Assembly: GCA_029580855.1 (NCBI GenBank)
Contig: JAKPQH010000138.1
Location: forward strand, 1 to 37,633
Source of the DNA: a bacterium
GTDB taxonomy: Bacteria > Methylomirabilota > Methylomirabilia > Methylomirabilales > 2-02-FULL-66-22
Length of the DNA: 37,633 nt
Direction: 5' to 3'
The stretch's first letter is position 1, and each line of letters opens with the position of its first letter. The notes under the pieces are model-generated. The model saw only the letters and a program-made list of their open reading frames with translations, made no database searches and was not told the DNA's origin. Below are positions 25,973 to 33,251 of this stretch, piece after piece. The position numbers and the translations under genes are program-made.

Positions 25973-26904
25973 CGGTACTCGATCCGTGGATCGATGACGG
26001 CGTAGAGGAGATCCACGGCCAGATTGATGGCGAGGAACGCCATGATGAGCAGCAGCACGCAACCCTGCGTCACCGGGATGTCCCGCTGGAAGATGGAATC
26101 CACCAGGAGCGAGCCCACGCCCGGCCACGAGAAGAGCTTCTCGACGATGACGGTATTCCCCAGCAGCGCGCCAAACTGCAGACCCGCGGTGGTCAGGACG
26201 AGGATGAGGGCGTTTCGCAGGACGTGTTTGTTGTTGATCACCACCTCGGCGAGTCCCTTGGCGCGCGCGGTGCGGATATAATCGGCGAGCTTGATCTCCA
26301 CCACGGCCGCCCTGGTGGTCCGGGCCAGCAGCGCCATGTACGTCACTCCAAGCGTGAACGCCGGCATGATCAGGTGTCGCGGGCTGCCGTCCCCGTAGCC
26401 CGACGTCGGCAAGAGCGGGAGCGCCACGGCCAGCGCGTACATGAGCAGGAGTCCCAGCCAGAACTGCGGCAGAGAGACTCCCGACACGGCGCCGACCATG
26501 GACGCCGTATCCAGCCACGATCCCTGCCGCAGCGCCGAGAAAAACCCCAGGGGGATTCCCAGCCCCAGGGCGACGAGCATGGCCGCCACGGCCAGCCGGA
26601 GCGAGGGCCCCACCCGCTCGAGGATCAGGCCGCCCACAGGGTCCCGCCGCAGGAAGGATCGCCCCAGGTCGCCCTGGGTCAGTTTCAGCAGGTAGTCGAA
26701 GTACCGCACGTGAAGTGGCTTATCGAGTCCCCAGAACTTCTTCATCTCCTCGACGTACTTCGTGTCCAGGCCGCGGTCGCTCTCGGCCAAGGCCGTGAGG
26801 GCGGCATTCCCCGGCAGGACATTGAGCAGGACAAAGACGATGAACGTCACCCCGAGGATGGTGGGGATGAACTGCAGCACGCGGCGGACGAAATACCGGA
26901 GCAT
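25969..26904 (-). CDS. ABC importer permease, DppB/OppB type
   Basis: 311-residue partner permease. Seen: MLRYFVRRVLQFIPTILGVT start, FWGLDKPLHVRYFDYL and GDLGRSF in the periplasmic loop, then the core helices, the EAA-type loop DYIRTARAKGLAEVVI, and FSWPGVGSLLVDSIFQRDIP. All are family hallmarks. Follows the binding-protein gene after 189 bp that hold two hairpins and a repeat; overlaps the DppC-type gene by 4 bp. No ATPase genes (DppD/DppF) are in this operon or window. Confidence 0.94.
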   Translation of the reverse strand: MLRYFVRRVLQFIPTILGVTFIVFVLLNVLPGNAALTALAESDRGLDTKYVEEMKKFWGLDKPLHVRYFDYLLKLTQGDLGRSFLRRDPVGGLILERVGPSLRLAVAAMLVALGLGIPLGFFSALRQGSWLDTASMVGAVSGVSLPQFWLGLLLMYALAVALPLLPTSGYGDGSPRHLIMPAFTLGVTYMALLARTTRAAVVEIKLADYIRTARAKGLAEVVINNKHVLRNALILVLTTAGLQFGALLGNTVIVEKLFSWPGVGSLLVDSIFQRDIPVTQGCVLLLIMAFLAINLAVDLLYAVIDPRIEYR

Positions 26905-26939
26905 GGGCCTCGTTCCGTATCGTTCACGGGCAGGCGGAA

Positions 26940-26977
26940 GGCCCGGCGGCCCACGAGAAAGCCGCGGCCGCCGGGCC
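26940..26977 (-). other. Strong stem-loop between binding-protein and permease genes
   Basis: Perfect 11-bp inverted repeat GGCCCGGCGGC (26940-26950) / GCCGCCGGGCC (26967-26977), loop 16 nt. It sits between SBP and permease reading frames of the same operon. Stem-loops at this place are known in ABC operons (for example malE-malF) and keep binding-protein mRNA more abundant than permease mRNA. Confidence 0.6.
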
Positions 26978-27004
26978 GTCTCTTGATCAGTGAAGCTCGA
27001 AGGT

Positions 27005-27023
27005 TCGCCCGGCGATCGGGCGA
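27005..27023 (-). other. Second stem-loop in the binding protein-permease spacer
   Basis: Perfect 7-bp stem TCGCCCG/CGGGCGA (27005-27011 with 27017-27023), 5-nt loop. On the minus strand it comes after the repeat tract and before the 11-bp stem. Confidence 0.45.
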
Positions 27024-27038
27024 CCCATCCGCGTCCCT

Positions 27039-27087
27039 AATTGCCTAGTCGCCCAATTGCCACGTCGCCCAATCGCCCAATCGCCTG
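27039..27087 (+). repeat. TCGCCCAA tandem tract
   Basis: Imperfect short tandem repeat built from TCGCCCAA and AATTGCC units, for example TCGCCCAATCGCCCAATCGC, starting 6 bp past the binding-protein stop on the minus strand. Not coding. Too short and irregular for a CRISPR. Confidence 0.55.
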
Positions 27088-27093
27088 TTCTTT

Positions 27094-28689
27094 CTATTTC
27101 TCGTTCGCGCGGGGCGACGACCCCTCCACCCAGATGTTGGCGTAATCCTGAAGGACCATGTCCACGGCGGCGGGCTTGAGCCCGTGGACCCAGGGTTGAT
27201 GGACCATCACCGCTTTGTTGTAGTTGAAAAACATGAGCGCCGCGTCTTCGAGCAGGATCCCGTCCGCCTGCTGGAACAGAGCGGTTTTCTTGACCTCGTT
27301 CCGCTCCGCCGCGGCCTGCTCCATCACCTTGTCGAAGGCCGGGTTCCTGTAGTTCATGTAGTTGGCGATCCGGGGCATGTCGCTCTTCCAGCGAGCCAGG
27401 GCCTGGTACGGGTCGGGCCCGGTGCCCATGGAATAGCTGAACATGTCGAACTCACCCTTCTGCAACCGGTCGACCAGAGTCGCCCCCTCCATCTGCTGGA
27501 TCTTCAGGGTGATGTTGATCTTCTTGAGCATGGGCATGGCGGCCTCGAAGACGACCGTCCCCCAGGAGGCGTTGCCGGTGCTCAGGGCGTCCGCCGTGAA
27601 CCCGTTGTCGTACCCCGCCTTCTTCATCAACTCCGCAGCCTTGGCGGGGTCGTAGCTGTACGGCTTGGCGCTGGGATTGAAGCCGGTCGACGTGGAGGGC
27701 AGCCAGCTCACCGCGGGAACCGCCTTGCCGTGGAGCAGCTTCTCGATCATGAGGTTGCGGTCGATGGCGTAGTTGATCGCCTGCCGGACCTCCTTCTTCT
27801 TGAAAGGGTCCTTGTCGAAATTGAAGCCGATGGCCCGAGTGAACATCTCCGCCACCTCGATCATGTTTTTGGAGATGGCCGGATCCTTCTTGTACACCGG
27901 GTACTGTACCGGCTCGATGACGGTGGCGTCCACCTCTTTGGCCCGGAAGGCGTTGTCCCGCGCCTGGCTCTCGCTGATGATCTTGAAGACGATCTTGTCC
28001 AGGAAGGGTCGGTTGGGAACGAAGTAGCCGGGAAACTTTTTGACGGTGACCTCACTTCCCTTGACCCACTTCACGAACTGGAAGGGGCCGCAGCCCACCG
28101 GATCGGAGGAGAAGCCGTCGCCCCGCTTTTCCACCTCGTCCTTGGGCAGGATGGCCGTCCCCGCCTCGAAGAGCGAGTACGCCAGGTCCGCGGCGTTCTC
28201 CAGGGTGATCTGCACGGTGTGGTCGTCGATTTTCTTGAGGCCAGCGATGCTGTGGGCCTTGCCGTCCTCGACGTCCTTGGCCCCCTTGATGATGCGTACG
28301 TACCGGGCCGACGGCGATTTGGTCGCCGGGGACGCGATTCGGTTGTAGCTGAAGATGACATCATCGGTGGTCATCTTGCGGCCGTGGTGGAACTTCACGT
28401 CGTCTCGGAGCTTGAAAGTCCAGACCTTGCCGTCCGTCGAGACGTCGACCTTGGTGGCCAACTCCAGCTTGGGCTTGTTGACGCCGGGCTCCCAGGAGTA
28501 CAGGCTGTGGTTGAAACTCGTATGCACCAGGAAATCCTGGATCCGGGTGGACTTGTGCGAATCGAGGCCGAGCAGATCACCGCCGTACGGGACCACGTAG
28601 TGCAACGTGCCGCCCGCCCGTTCCGCCAGGGCCGGCGAGACCGGCGCGGCCAGCATGGTTGCCAGCAGCACCCACCAGACTCTTCCCAT
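27094..28689 (-). CDS. ABC importer substrate-binding protein, family 5 (DppA/OppA-like)
   Basis: 531-residue periplasmic binding protein of the SBP_bac_5 family. Signal peptide of about 22 residues ending PALA before ERAGGTLHY. Seen: LRDDVKFHHGRKMTTDDVIF (the family's typical KFHDG-type segment), GCGPFQFVKWVKGSEV, RQAINYAIDRNLMIEK, YDPAKAAELMKKAGY. AGAGGAGGAGAAGCC before the ATG is a near-ideal ribosome site, which fits high expression. Upstream, TTGAAC at 28732-28727 could be a -35 box but the -10 is weak. First gene of the operon SBP-DppB-DppC-M20-deacylase. Ligand may be a peptide or N-acyl amino acid. Confidence 0.93.
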   Translation of the reverse strand: MGRVWWVLLATMLAAPVSPALAERAGGTLHYVVPYGGDLLGLDSHKSTRIQDFLVHTSFNHSLYSWEPGVNKPKLELATKVDVSTDGKVWTFKLRDDVKFHHGRKMTTDDVIFSYNRIASPATKSPSARYVRIIKGAKDVEDGKAHSIAGLKKIDDHTVQITLENAADLAYSLFEAGTAILPKDEVEKRGDGFSSDPVGCGPFQFVKWVKGSEVTVKKFPGYFVPNRPFLDKIVFKIISESQARDNAFRAKEVDATVIEPVQYPVYKKDPAISKNMIEVAEMFTRAIGFNFDKDPFKKKEVRQAINYAIDRNLMIEKLLHGKAVPAVSWLPSTSTGFNPSAKPYSYDPAKAAELMKKAGYDNGFTADALSTGNASWGTVVFEAAMPMLKKINITLKIQQMEGATLVDRLQKGEFDMFSYSMGTGPDPYQALARWKSDMPRIANYMNYRNPAFDKVMEQAAAERNEVKKTALFQQADGILLEDAALMFFNYNKAVMVHQPWVHGLKPAAVDMVLQDYANIWVEGSSPRANEK

Positions 28690-28823
28690 GGCTTCTCCTC
28701 CTCTGTACCGGTCGTTTGTGAACCAGGTTCAACTCGAGCTGCGCAAGCATCCTCTCCGCCGCCATGCGCGGCATCTGTGCCGGCGCATCGGGCGTCGGCG
28801 GGTTCGCGCGCGCCGCGCCGGCG

Positions 28824-28996
28824 TCAGTTCGCGACGAGGCCCACCCGCCGGTTGAAGTCGCCGATGAGCTCGTCGATGCCATCGGCCAGCGCGAAGGGGC
28901 GTCCCAGTAGTCGCCGGCGTCGTGCCACTGCGCCCGGAGCTCCGCCACGTTCCGACGACCCGGACCCTCGTTGAAAAGGCGCAGCAAGATGTGCAC
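28824..28996 (-). pseudogene. Unidentified gene remnant (frameshifted)
   Basis: Read on the minus strand, one frame gives LLRLFNEGPGRRNVAELRAQ and then HDAGDYWDAP; after a single frame change it continues PFALADGIDELIGDFNRR and VGLVAN before a TGA at 28824-28826. The composition looks like the C-terminus of a cytoplasmic protein, but I do not recognise the family. It directly abuts the threonine synthase remnant. Confidence 0.35.
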
Positions 28997-29000
28997 ACCT

Positions 29001-29255
29001 CAGTTCCCGCCTCAGCCGTTCCGGCGCCCGCAGCGGCGTATTCCCCACGGGAATCGGCGGGAAGAACCGGGACTCGACGGGCAAGAGCGAGGCCGCCCTC
29101 CAGTCCGCCGGCGCGGCGCTTATCAACTCGACTTCGAGGGCGCCGCAAAGCGGTTGATCCGGGGCTTGGGCCCGGGAACACCGCGGACATACCATCAGGT
29201 CCGGCTCGATGGAGAACCGGCGGGGACATTCACGACAAATGGAGCCGAAATCCAT
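29001..29255 (-). pseudogene. Truncated threonine synthase, N-terminal remnant
   Basis: Eighty-five codons from ATG 29255 match the zinc-ribbon N-terminus of long threonine synthases: Cys7, Cys10, Cys23, Cys26 (ICREC ... MVCPRC), then GALEVEL, LLPVES, and FFPPIPVGNTPLRAPERL, the highly conserved lead-in to the PLP domain. The PLP-lysine segment (KDDGANPTGSFKDR in relatives) and the rest are missing: after RRREL-like RLRREL the frame runs into unrelated DNA. No intact copy lies in the window. Confidence 0.65.
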
Positions 29256-29336
29256 GGAATAAGCCTGGCGAGCAGGCCGTGTACCAAGTGCGGATTCGAC
29301 GCGACAATTTGACCGACCGGGACGCTCTCTTACCAC

Positions 29337-29364
29337 AAAACGCCTCTTGCCGGCAACGCGTTTT
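29337..29364 (-). terminator. Terminator of the TRAP dctPQM operon
   Basis: AAAACGC (29337-29343) pairs with GCGTTTT (29358-29364), with an inner palindrome TTGCCGGCAA (29347-29356). It lies 30 bases past the dctM stop on the minus strand, and the 3' arm ends in TTTT. The form suits an intrinsic terminator working in either direction. Confidence 0.5.
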
Positions 29365-29393
29365 ATCGTGCCCGTTCGGGGCCTCCGGCCAAC

Positions 29394-30692
29394 TTACATC
29401 AACGAGGGCAGCCAGAGCGCGATGGCCGGGAAGGCAGCGAGCAGGACGACGGCGGTTAGGCAGATGATGACAAAGGGGGTCACGCCGCGGAAGATGTCCA
29501 CCATCGGCACCTCCGGCGCAATCTTGGCCATGACGAAGACGTTCAAGCCGATGGGCGGGGTGAGCATGGCGACCTCTTGCATCAGGGTCATGTACACGCC
29601 AAACCAGATGGGGTCGAAGCCAAAGGACTTCACAACGGGGAAGACGAAGGGCAGCGTGAGGACGATCATCCCCAGGGTGTCCAGGATCATCCCGAGGAAG
29701 ATGTACATGATGGTGAAGAGCAGGAGGATGGCGTACGGGTTCAGCGACTGGCGTGTGATGAAGTCGACCATGGCCGGCGTGACATCGGTCTGAGCCAGCA
29801 GGCGGCTCAGCAGGACGCCGGAGAAGAGGATGGCGTAAATCATCGCGCTCACCGTGCCGGTCTGGCGAAGCGTGACCGCGAGATTCCGCCAGGTGAGCCG
29901 GCGCATGCAGGCGGCCACCGCCATCACCGCCGCCGCACCGACGGCGGACGCCTCGGTGGGGGTGAAGATTCCCCCGTAGATTCCGCCGAGAATAACGGCA
30001 AAGATGAGCAGCGTCGGCAGCAGCCGCACGAGCGCCCGGATTCGTTCTCCCCAGGGAAAGGCCGGGCCGGCCGGACCCAGGTGCGGACTGATCAGGCAGC
30101 GCAGGACGATCCACCCGCAAAAGCCCACGGTCAAGAGGATGCCCGGGACAATGCCGGCGATAAAGAGCTTCCCCACCGACGTCTCGGTCCAGAGACCGTA
30201 GACGACCATGGGGATGCTGGGTGGAATCATGATGGCGAGCGTTCCGGCGGAGGACAGCGACCCGGTGGCCAGACGGTGGTCGTAGCCGTACCGTTTCATC
30301 TCCGGCATGACCATCGCGCCCATGGTGGCCACCGCGGCCACGCTGGAGCCGGTGACGGCGCCAAAGGCCGCCGAGGCGATGGTGGCCGTGACGGCGATCC
30401 CACCCGGCAGCCGCCCGAACCACTTGTGGACGCAATCGTAGAGATCGGACGCGATCCGCGTGTGAAAGGCCAGCTGGCCCACGAAGACGAACAAGGGGAC
30501 CGCGATCAGCAAAAAGTTCGTTCCCATCTCCCAGGTGACGAGGAACGTCTGCATGGCCGTCTGCCGCCACCCGACCAGGACGGCGTTCCCGACCACCGCG
30601 ACACCGGCCAGCGCGTAAGCGATGGGCACGCCCAGGAAGGTCAACACCACCATCGCCAGGACGGCGATCGAGCCGGCCAGCAGCGGATCCAT
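29394..30692 (-). CDS. dctM: TRAP transporter large permease (DctM), second system
   Basis: 432-residue polytopic protein. ATG at 30692 chosen because it follows dctQ with a TGATG overlap and matches the family N-terminus; the longer open frame to 31265 overlaps dctQ. Seen: LTFLGVPIAYALAGVAV, VPLFVFVGQLAFHTRIA, FGAVTGSSVAAVATMGAMV, IMIPPSIPMVVYG, GGIYGGIFTPTEASA, LGMILDTLGMIVLTLPF, and LTPPIGLNVFVM. Clearly diverged from the DctM at 18921, so not a recent duplicate. Confidence 0.94.
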   Translation of the reverse strand: MDPLLAGSIAVLAMVVLTFLGVPIAYALAGVAVVGNAVLVGWRQTAMQTFLVTWEMGTNFLLIAVPLFVFVGQLAFHTRIASDLYDCVHKWFGRLPGGIAVTATIASAAFGAVTGSSVAAVATMGAMVMPEMKRYGYDHRLATGSLSSAGTLAIMIPPSIPMVVYGLWTETSVGKLFIAGIVPGILLTVGFCGWIVLRCLISPHLGPAGPAFPWGERIRALVRLLPTLLIFAVILGGIYGGIFTPTEASAVGAAAVMAVAACMRRLTWRNLAVTLRQTGTVSAMIYAILFSGVLLSRLLAQTDVTPAMVDFITRQSLNPYAILLLFTIMYIFLGMILDTLGMIVLTLPFVFPVVKSFGFDPIWFGVYMTLMQEVAMLTPPIGLNVFVMAKIAPEVPMVDIFRGVTPFVIICLTAVVLLAAFPAIALWLPSLM

Positions 30693-31210
30693 CAAACGGC
30701 CTCCTCGACGGCGGGCGCGGGGCCGACCACGGCGGGCGCGCAGCCGCAGACCTCCAGGAGGAAGCGCATCGTCAGGATCGCACCGCAGCAGCCCATAAAG
30801 AGGGCGAAGGGCCAGTACGGGAGGTTGATCATCTCGGCGCCCTGATTGAACCGGTACATCTCCAGGGTGCTGGCGAAGGACTGGTAGGTAAAGAAGGCGG
30901 CGAACACCAGCCCACAGCCGTTGCCGACGATGTCTGTGGCTCGCTGGAGGCGGGGGCCAAAGCGGACATACAGCGCATCCATCCGCACGTGACCGCGCTG
31001 CTCGGTGCAGAGATTGAGGCTTCCGACCAGGACGGCGAGTTGGATGAGGGCGCTGACCTCGTTTCCCCAGCGGAGAGGCCGGTTGACCACGTAGCGCAGG
31101 AAGACATCGGCGCCGATGATGAGAATGAGAGCCGGGATACCCACGTACACGCCGATCAGATGCAGGAGACCGGACAACCGACTCGTCAGCCGGATCAGCA
31201 GTACACCCAT
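30692..31210 (-). CDS. dctQ: TRAP transporter small permease (DctQ), second system
   Basis: 172-residue protein with four hydrophobic segments; GADVFLRYVVNRPLRWGNEV is the typical helix-2 segment and GHVRMDALYVRF the conserved loop. The stop shares one base with the dctM start (TGATG). An 88-bp spacer separates it from dctP. Confidence 0.9.
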   Translation of the reverse strand: MGVLLIRLTSRLSGLLHLIGVYVGIPALILIIGADVFLRYVVNRPLRWGNEVSALIQLAVLVGSLNLCTEQRGHVRMDALYVRFGPRLQRATDIVGNGCGLVFAAFFTYQSFASTLEMYRFNQGAEMINLPYWPFALFMGCCGAILTMRFLLEVCGCAPAVVGPAPAVEEAV

Positions 31211-31298
31211 GCGCGTTCGCTCCGCAGTTCTCGCCGCATAACGGCGACGACGCCCGGCCCGCCAAGGGGCCGAGCGTCTGGGGGTCTCCGGGGGCCGG

Positions 31299-32447
31299 TC
31301 AGAAATCGATGATCCCCTTGACCGGCTGCTCGACGATGAGCCTGAAGAGCTGTTCGTCGCTCACGCCGTTGTACTTGGCGGTGAGCCGCTCGATGTCGGC
31401 GAGGAGCGCCCGGGTCGGACCGTCCGTCTCGTGCCTGGCCGCCCACCTGTCCACCAGCGGCTTGAGGGTCGCCTTCCAGCGAGCGAGCTCCTCCGGGGGC
31501 AACGTGATCATCTCGACCTGGTTCCGCTCGTACGTCTTCTGCGCCTCCCGTTTGAAGTCCACGCCGATCCGCTTGGCGACGGCGAACGCCATGCGCTGCT
31601 GGAAATCGTAGAAGGTCTGCTTGAGATCCTTCGGCAGGGCCGCGAAGCTCTTGGGGTTGATGCAGGTATCGATCTTCTGCGCGGAGAGCCCGAGGGTGGT
31701 ATGGTACTTGGCGAGCTCATAGATCTTGTACGGCACGAACCCCGGATCGACCCACAGCACCGCGTCCACCACCCCCTGCTGCAACGACGTGTAGATGTCG
31801 GGGAAGGGCACGTTGACGATGACGGCACCCAGGGCATCGGCAACCTCCGGCTCGAACCCTTGGACGATCGCCTTCAACCCTTTCATGTCTTCCAGCTTGC
31901 GGATCGGCTTCTTGCTCATGATGTCGGCCGCTCCGACGAGGACCTGGTAGCCGAAGTGCACACCCTGCTTGTCGTATTCGGGCTTGAAGTACTTGGGGGC
32001 GAGCTCCGACGTGATCCGGACGCCGGCCAAGGGATTGCTGGGCGTCACGAAGGGCAACTCGAACACCTTGCTCAGCGGGAACCCGCGCGCCTCGGATGCG
32101 GTGAAGCAGGTGGCGTAGTCGGAGATGTGGGAGCGGACCGCCTTGAACCCGTCGCGGGGTCCGTGCAGCGTGCCGGCGCCGAATTCTTTCAGGGTCAGTT
32201 TTCCGTCGGTGGCCCGCTGCAGCCAGTTTATCCCGTTGCGCCAGATGGGCGGCACGAGGGACGCGGGCGGGTTCGGATGGGAGAACTTGAGCTGGATGGG
32301 TTCGCCGGTGTAGGTGATCTTCGGCTCGGCGGCCCGGATCTTGCCCGCGAACCAATCATCCACCATGTCGGCCGCGGCCGGCAAGGTACCCAGGGCGAGC
32401 GCGCCACACAGCGCCAGACAAAGACCAATGGTTGCGTTTGGCTTCAT
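31299..32447 (-). CDS. dctP: TRAP transporter substrate-binding protein (DctP), second system
   Basis: 382-residue periplasmic receptor. ATG at 32447 behind AGGGGGAA gives a signal peptide (MKPNATIGLCLALCGALALG, cleavage near PAAA). Seen: IQLKFSHPNPPASLVPP, EFGAGTLHGPRDG, ELPFVTPSN, VPFPDIYTSLQQGVVDAVLW, all matching DctP-type proteins. First gene of a canonical P-Q-M operon, preceded by a stem-loop and osmC. Confidence 0.9.
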   Translation of the reverse strand: MKPNATIGLCLALCGALALGTLPAAADMVDDWFAGKIRAAEPKITYTGEPIQLKFSHPNPPASLVPPIWRNGINWLQRATDGKLTLKEFGAGTLHGPRDGFKAVRSHISDYATCFTASEARGFPLSKVFELPFVTPSNPLAGVRITSELAPKYFKPEYDKQGVHFGYQVLVGAADIMSKKPIRKLEDMKGLKAIVQGFEPEVADALGAVIVNVPFPDIYTSLQQGVVDAVLWVDPGFVPYKIYELAKYHTTLGLSAQKIDTCINPKSFAALPKDLKQTFYDFQQRMAFAVAKRIGVDFKREAQKTYERNQVEMITLPPEELARWKATLKPLVDRWAARHETDGPTRALLADIERLTAKYNGVSDEQLFRLIVEQPVKGIIDF

Positions 32448-32473
32448 GGTTTCCCCCTGCGTCTTTCGCATCA

Positions 32474-32494
32474 CGTTCCCCGAAGCGGGGAACG
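32474..32494 (-). other. Perfect hairpin between osmC and dctP
   Basis: CGTTCCCCG (32474-32482), loop AAG, CGGGGAACG (32486-32494): a 9-bp perfect stem, 14 bp past the osmC stop and 27 bp before the dctP ATG on the minus strand. There is no T-run, and little room for a promoter after it, so it may separate or balance osmC and TRAP messages. Confidence 0.45.
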
Positions 32495-32508
32495 GACTGT
32501 GGGTCTTC

Positions 32509-32937
32509 TTACTGCGCGCCGTCCTTACGGATCTCGTAGGTGGTGCGGAGCGCGATGTCCTGCCGCAGCGAGTGCCAGACGGAGCAGTATTTTTCCCGGG
32601 AGAGCGCGATCGCGCGCTCGACGGCGTCGGGCGGGATGTCTCCGCTGATCGCGAAGTGAAGCGTCACCTCGGTGAACCGCTTGGGTTCCTCGCTCCGCCG
32701 GTCGCCGGCAAGGCGCATGTGAAGCGCCTTCAGGGCATGGCGCCCTTTCGTGAGGATCTGCACGAGGTCGATGCCCATGCAGGCCCCGAGGCTGCCGGCC
32801 AGGGCCTGCACCGGTGTCGGAACGGTGTTACCGGGTCCGTCCAGAACGAACTCCGCGCTCCCGGACCGCGCGGCAAATCGCATGCCGCCTTGCCAGGTAA
32901 GATCCACGACAGTCTGGGGAATGCTCGGGGTCGTCAT
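32509..32937 (-). CDS. OsmC/Ohr family protein
   Basis: 142-residue OsmC-fold protein; the family reduces organic peroxides with two cysteines. Seen: Cys53 in ALAGSLGACMGIDLV and Cys118 in REKYCSVWHSL, the two positions expected for thiol peroxidase activity. ATG at 32937 behind AGGAG. The stop lies 61 bp before the TRAP dctP start. Many members are uncharacterised, so the substrate is open. Confidence 0.85.
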   Translation of the reverse strand: MTTPSIPQTVVDLTWQGGMRFAARSGSAEFVLDGPGNTVPTPVQALAGSLGACMGIDLVQILTKGRHALKALHMRLAGDRRSEEPKRFTEVTLHFAISGDIPPDAVERAIALSREKYCSVWHSLRQDIALRTTYEIRKDGAQ

Positions 32938-33107
32938 CCGGTGACTCCTCTCGGGCGATTTCATCATAGGGACCGGCGCGGGCGATGCGTTGCGGGACAG
33001 GATGCTCCGAAAGGCGGGGGCTGTCAAGCAGTGGGTCACGTCGTGTCATTGCCCCGGTTTTTCTGCGTCTCGATCGCTGGACTTTCCCTCGGCACTCGGT
33101 GCCTGAA

Positions 33108-33162
33108 CGGTCAGCTTTCGGAAACAGACACCCGGCACTTGGTTTGTTCGCTGCCTGCTGCC
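33108..33162 (-). repeat. 55-bp dispersed repeat, copy 1
   Basis: On the minus strand this matches 37133-37187 (plus strand) at 51 of 55 positions; all four differences are transitions. It includes ACCAAGTGCCGGGTG and CGAAAGCTGACCG. It lies in the 290-bp spacer between tenA and osmC, outside both genes. Confidence 0.75.
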
Positions 33163-33226
33163 AGCTGCCCGAAGTTCTTGCGCGGCTCACGCTTCGAGAT
33201 GCGGAACGTGTTCGCCCCTGTCTCCG

Positions 33227-33251
33227 CTCATCCTGAGCCCGTCGAAGGATG
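33227..33251 (-). repeat. CATCCTTCGACGGGCTCAGG-type element forming the tenA 3' end
   Basis: Minus strand reads CATCCTTCGACGGGCTCAGG then ATGAG. It translates in the tenA frame as HPSTGSG plus TGA. From memory this short element recurs in intergenic DNA of many environmental bacteria, in which proteins ending HPSTGSG are a known oddity. Confidence 0.55.

Larger units (their letters stand above)
28690..29393 (-). other. Decayed intergenic region with gene remnants
   Basis: 704 bp between the TRAP dctM and the ABC binding-protein gene. It contains no intact gene. It holds a threonine synthase remnant (29001-29255), a second coding-like fragment (28824-28996) and a terminator-like hairpin (29337-29364). 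Confidence 0.6.

Noticed and set aside
27039..27087. Possible CRISPR array in the TCGCCCAA tract
   Set aside because: Units are 7-9 bp, irregular and contiguous, with no spacers and no cas genes nearby.
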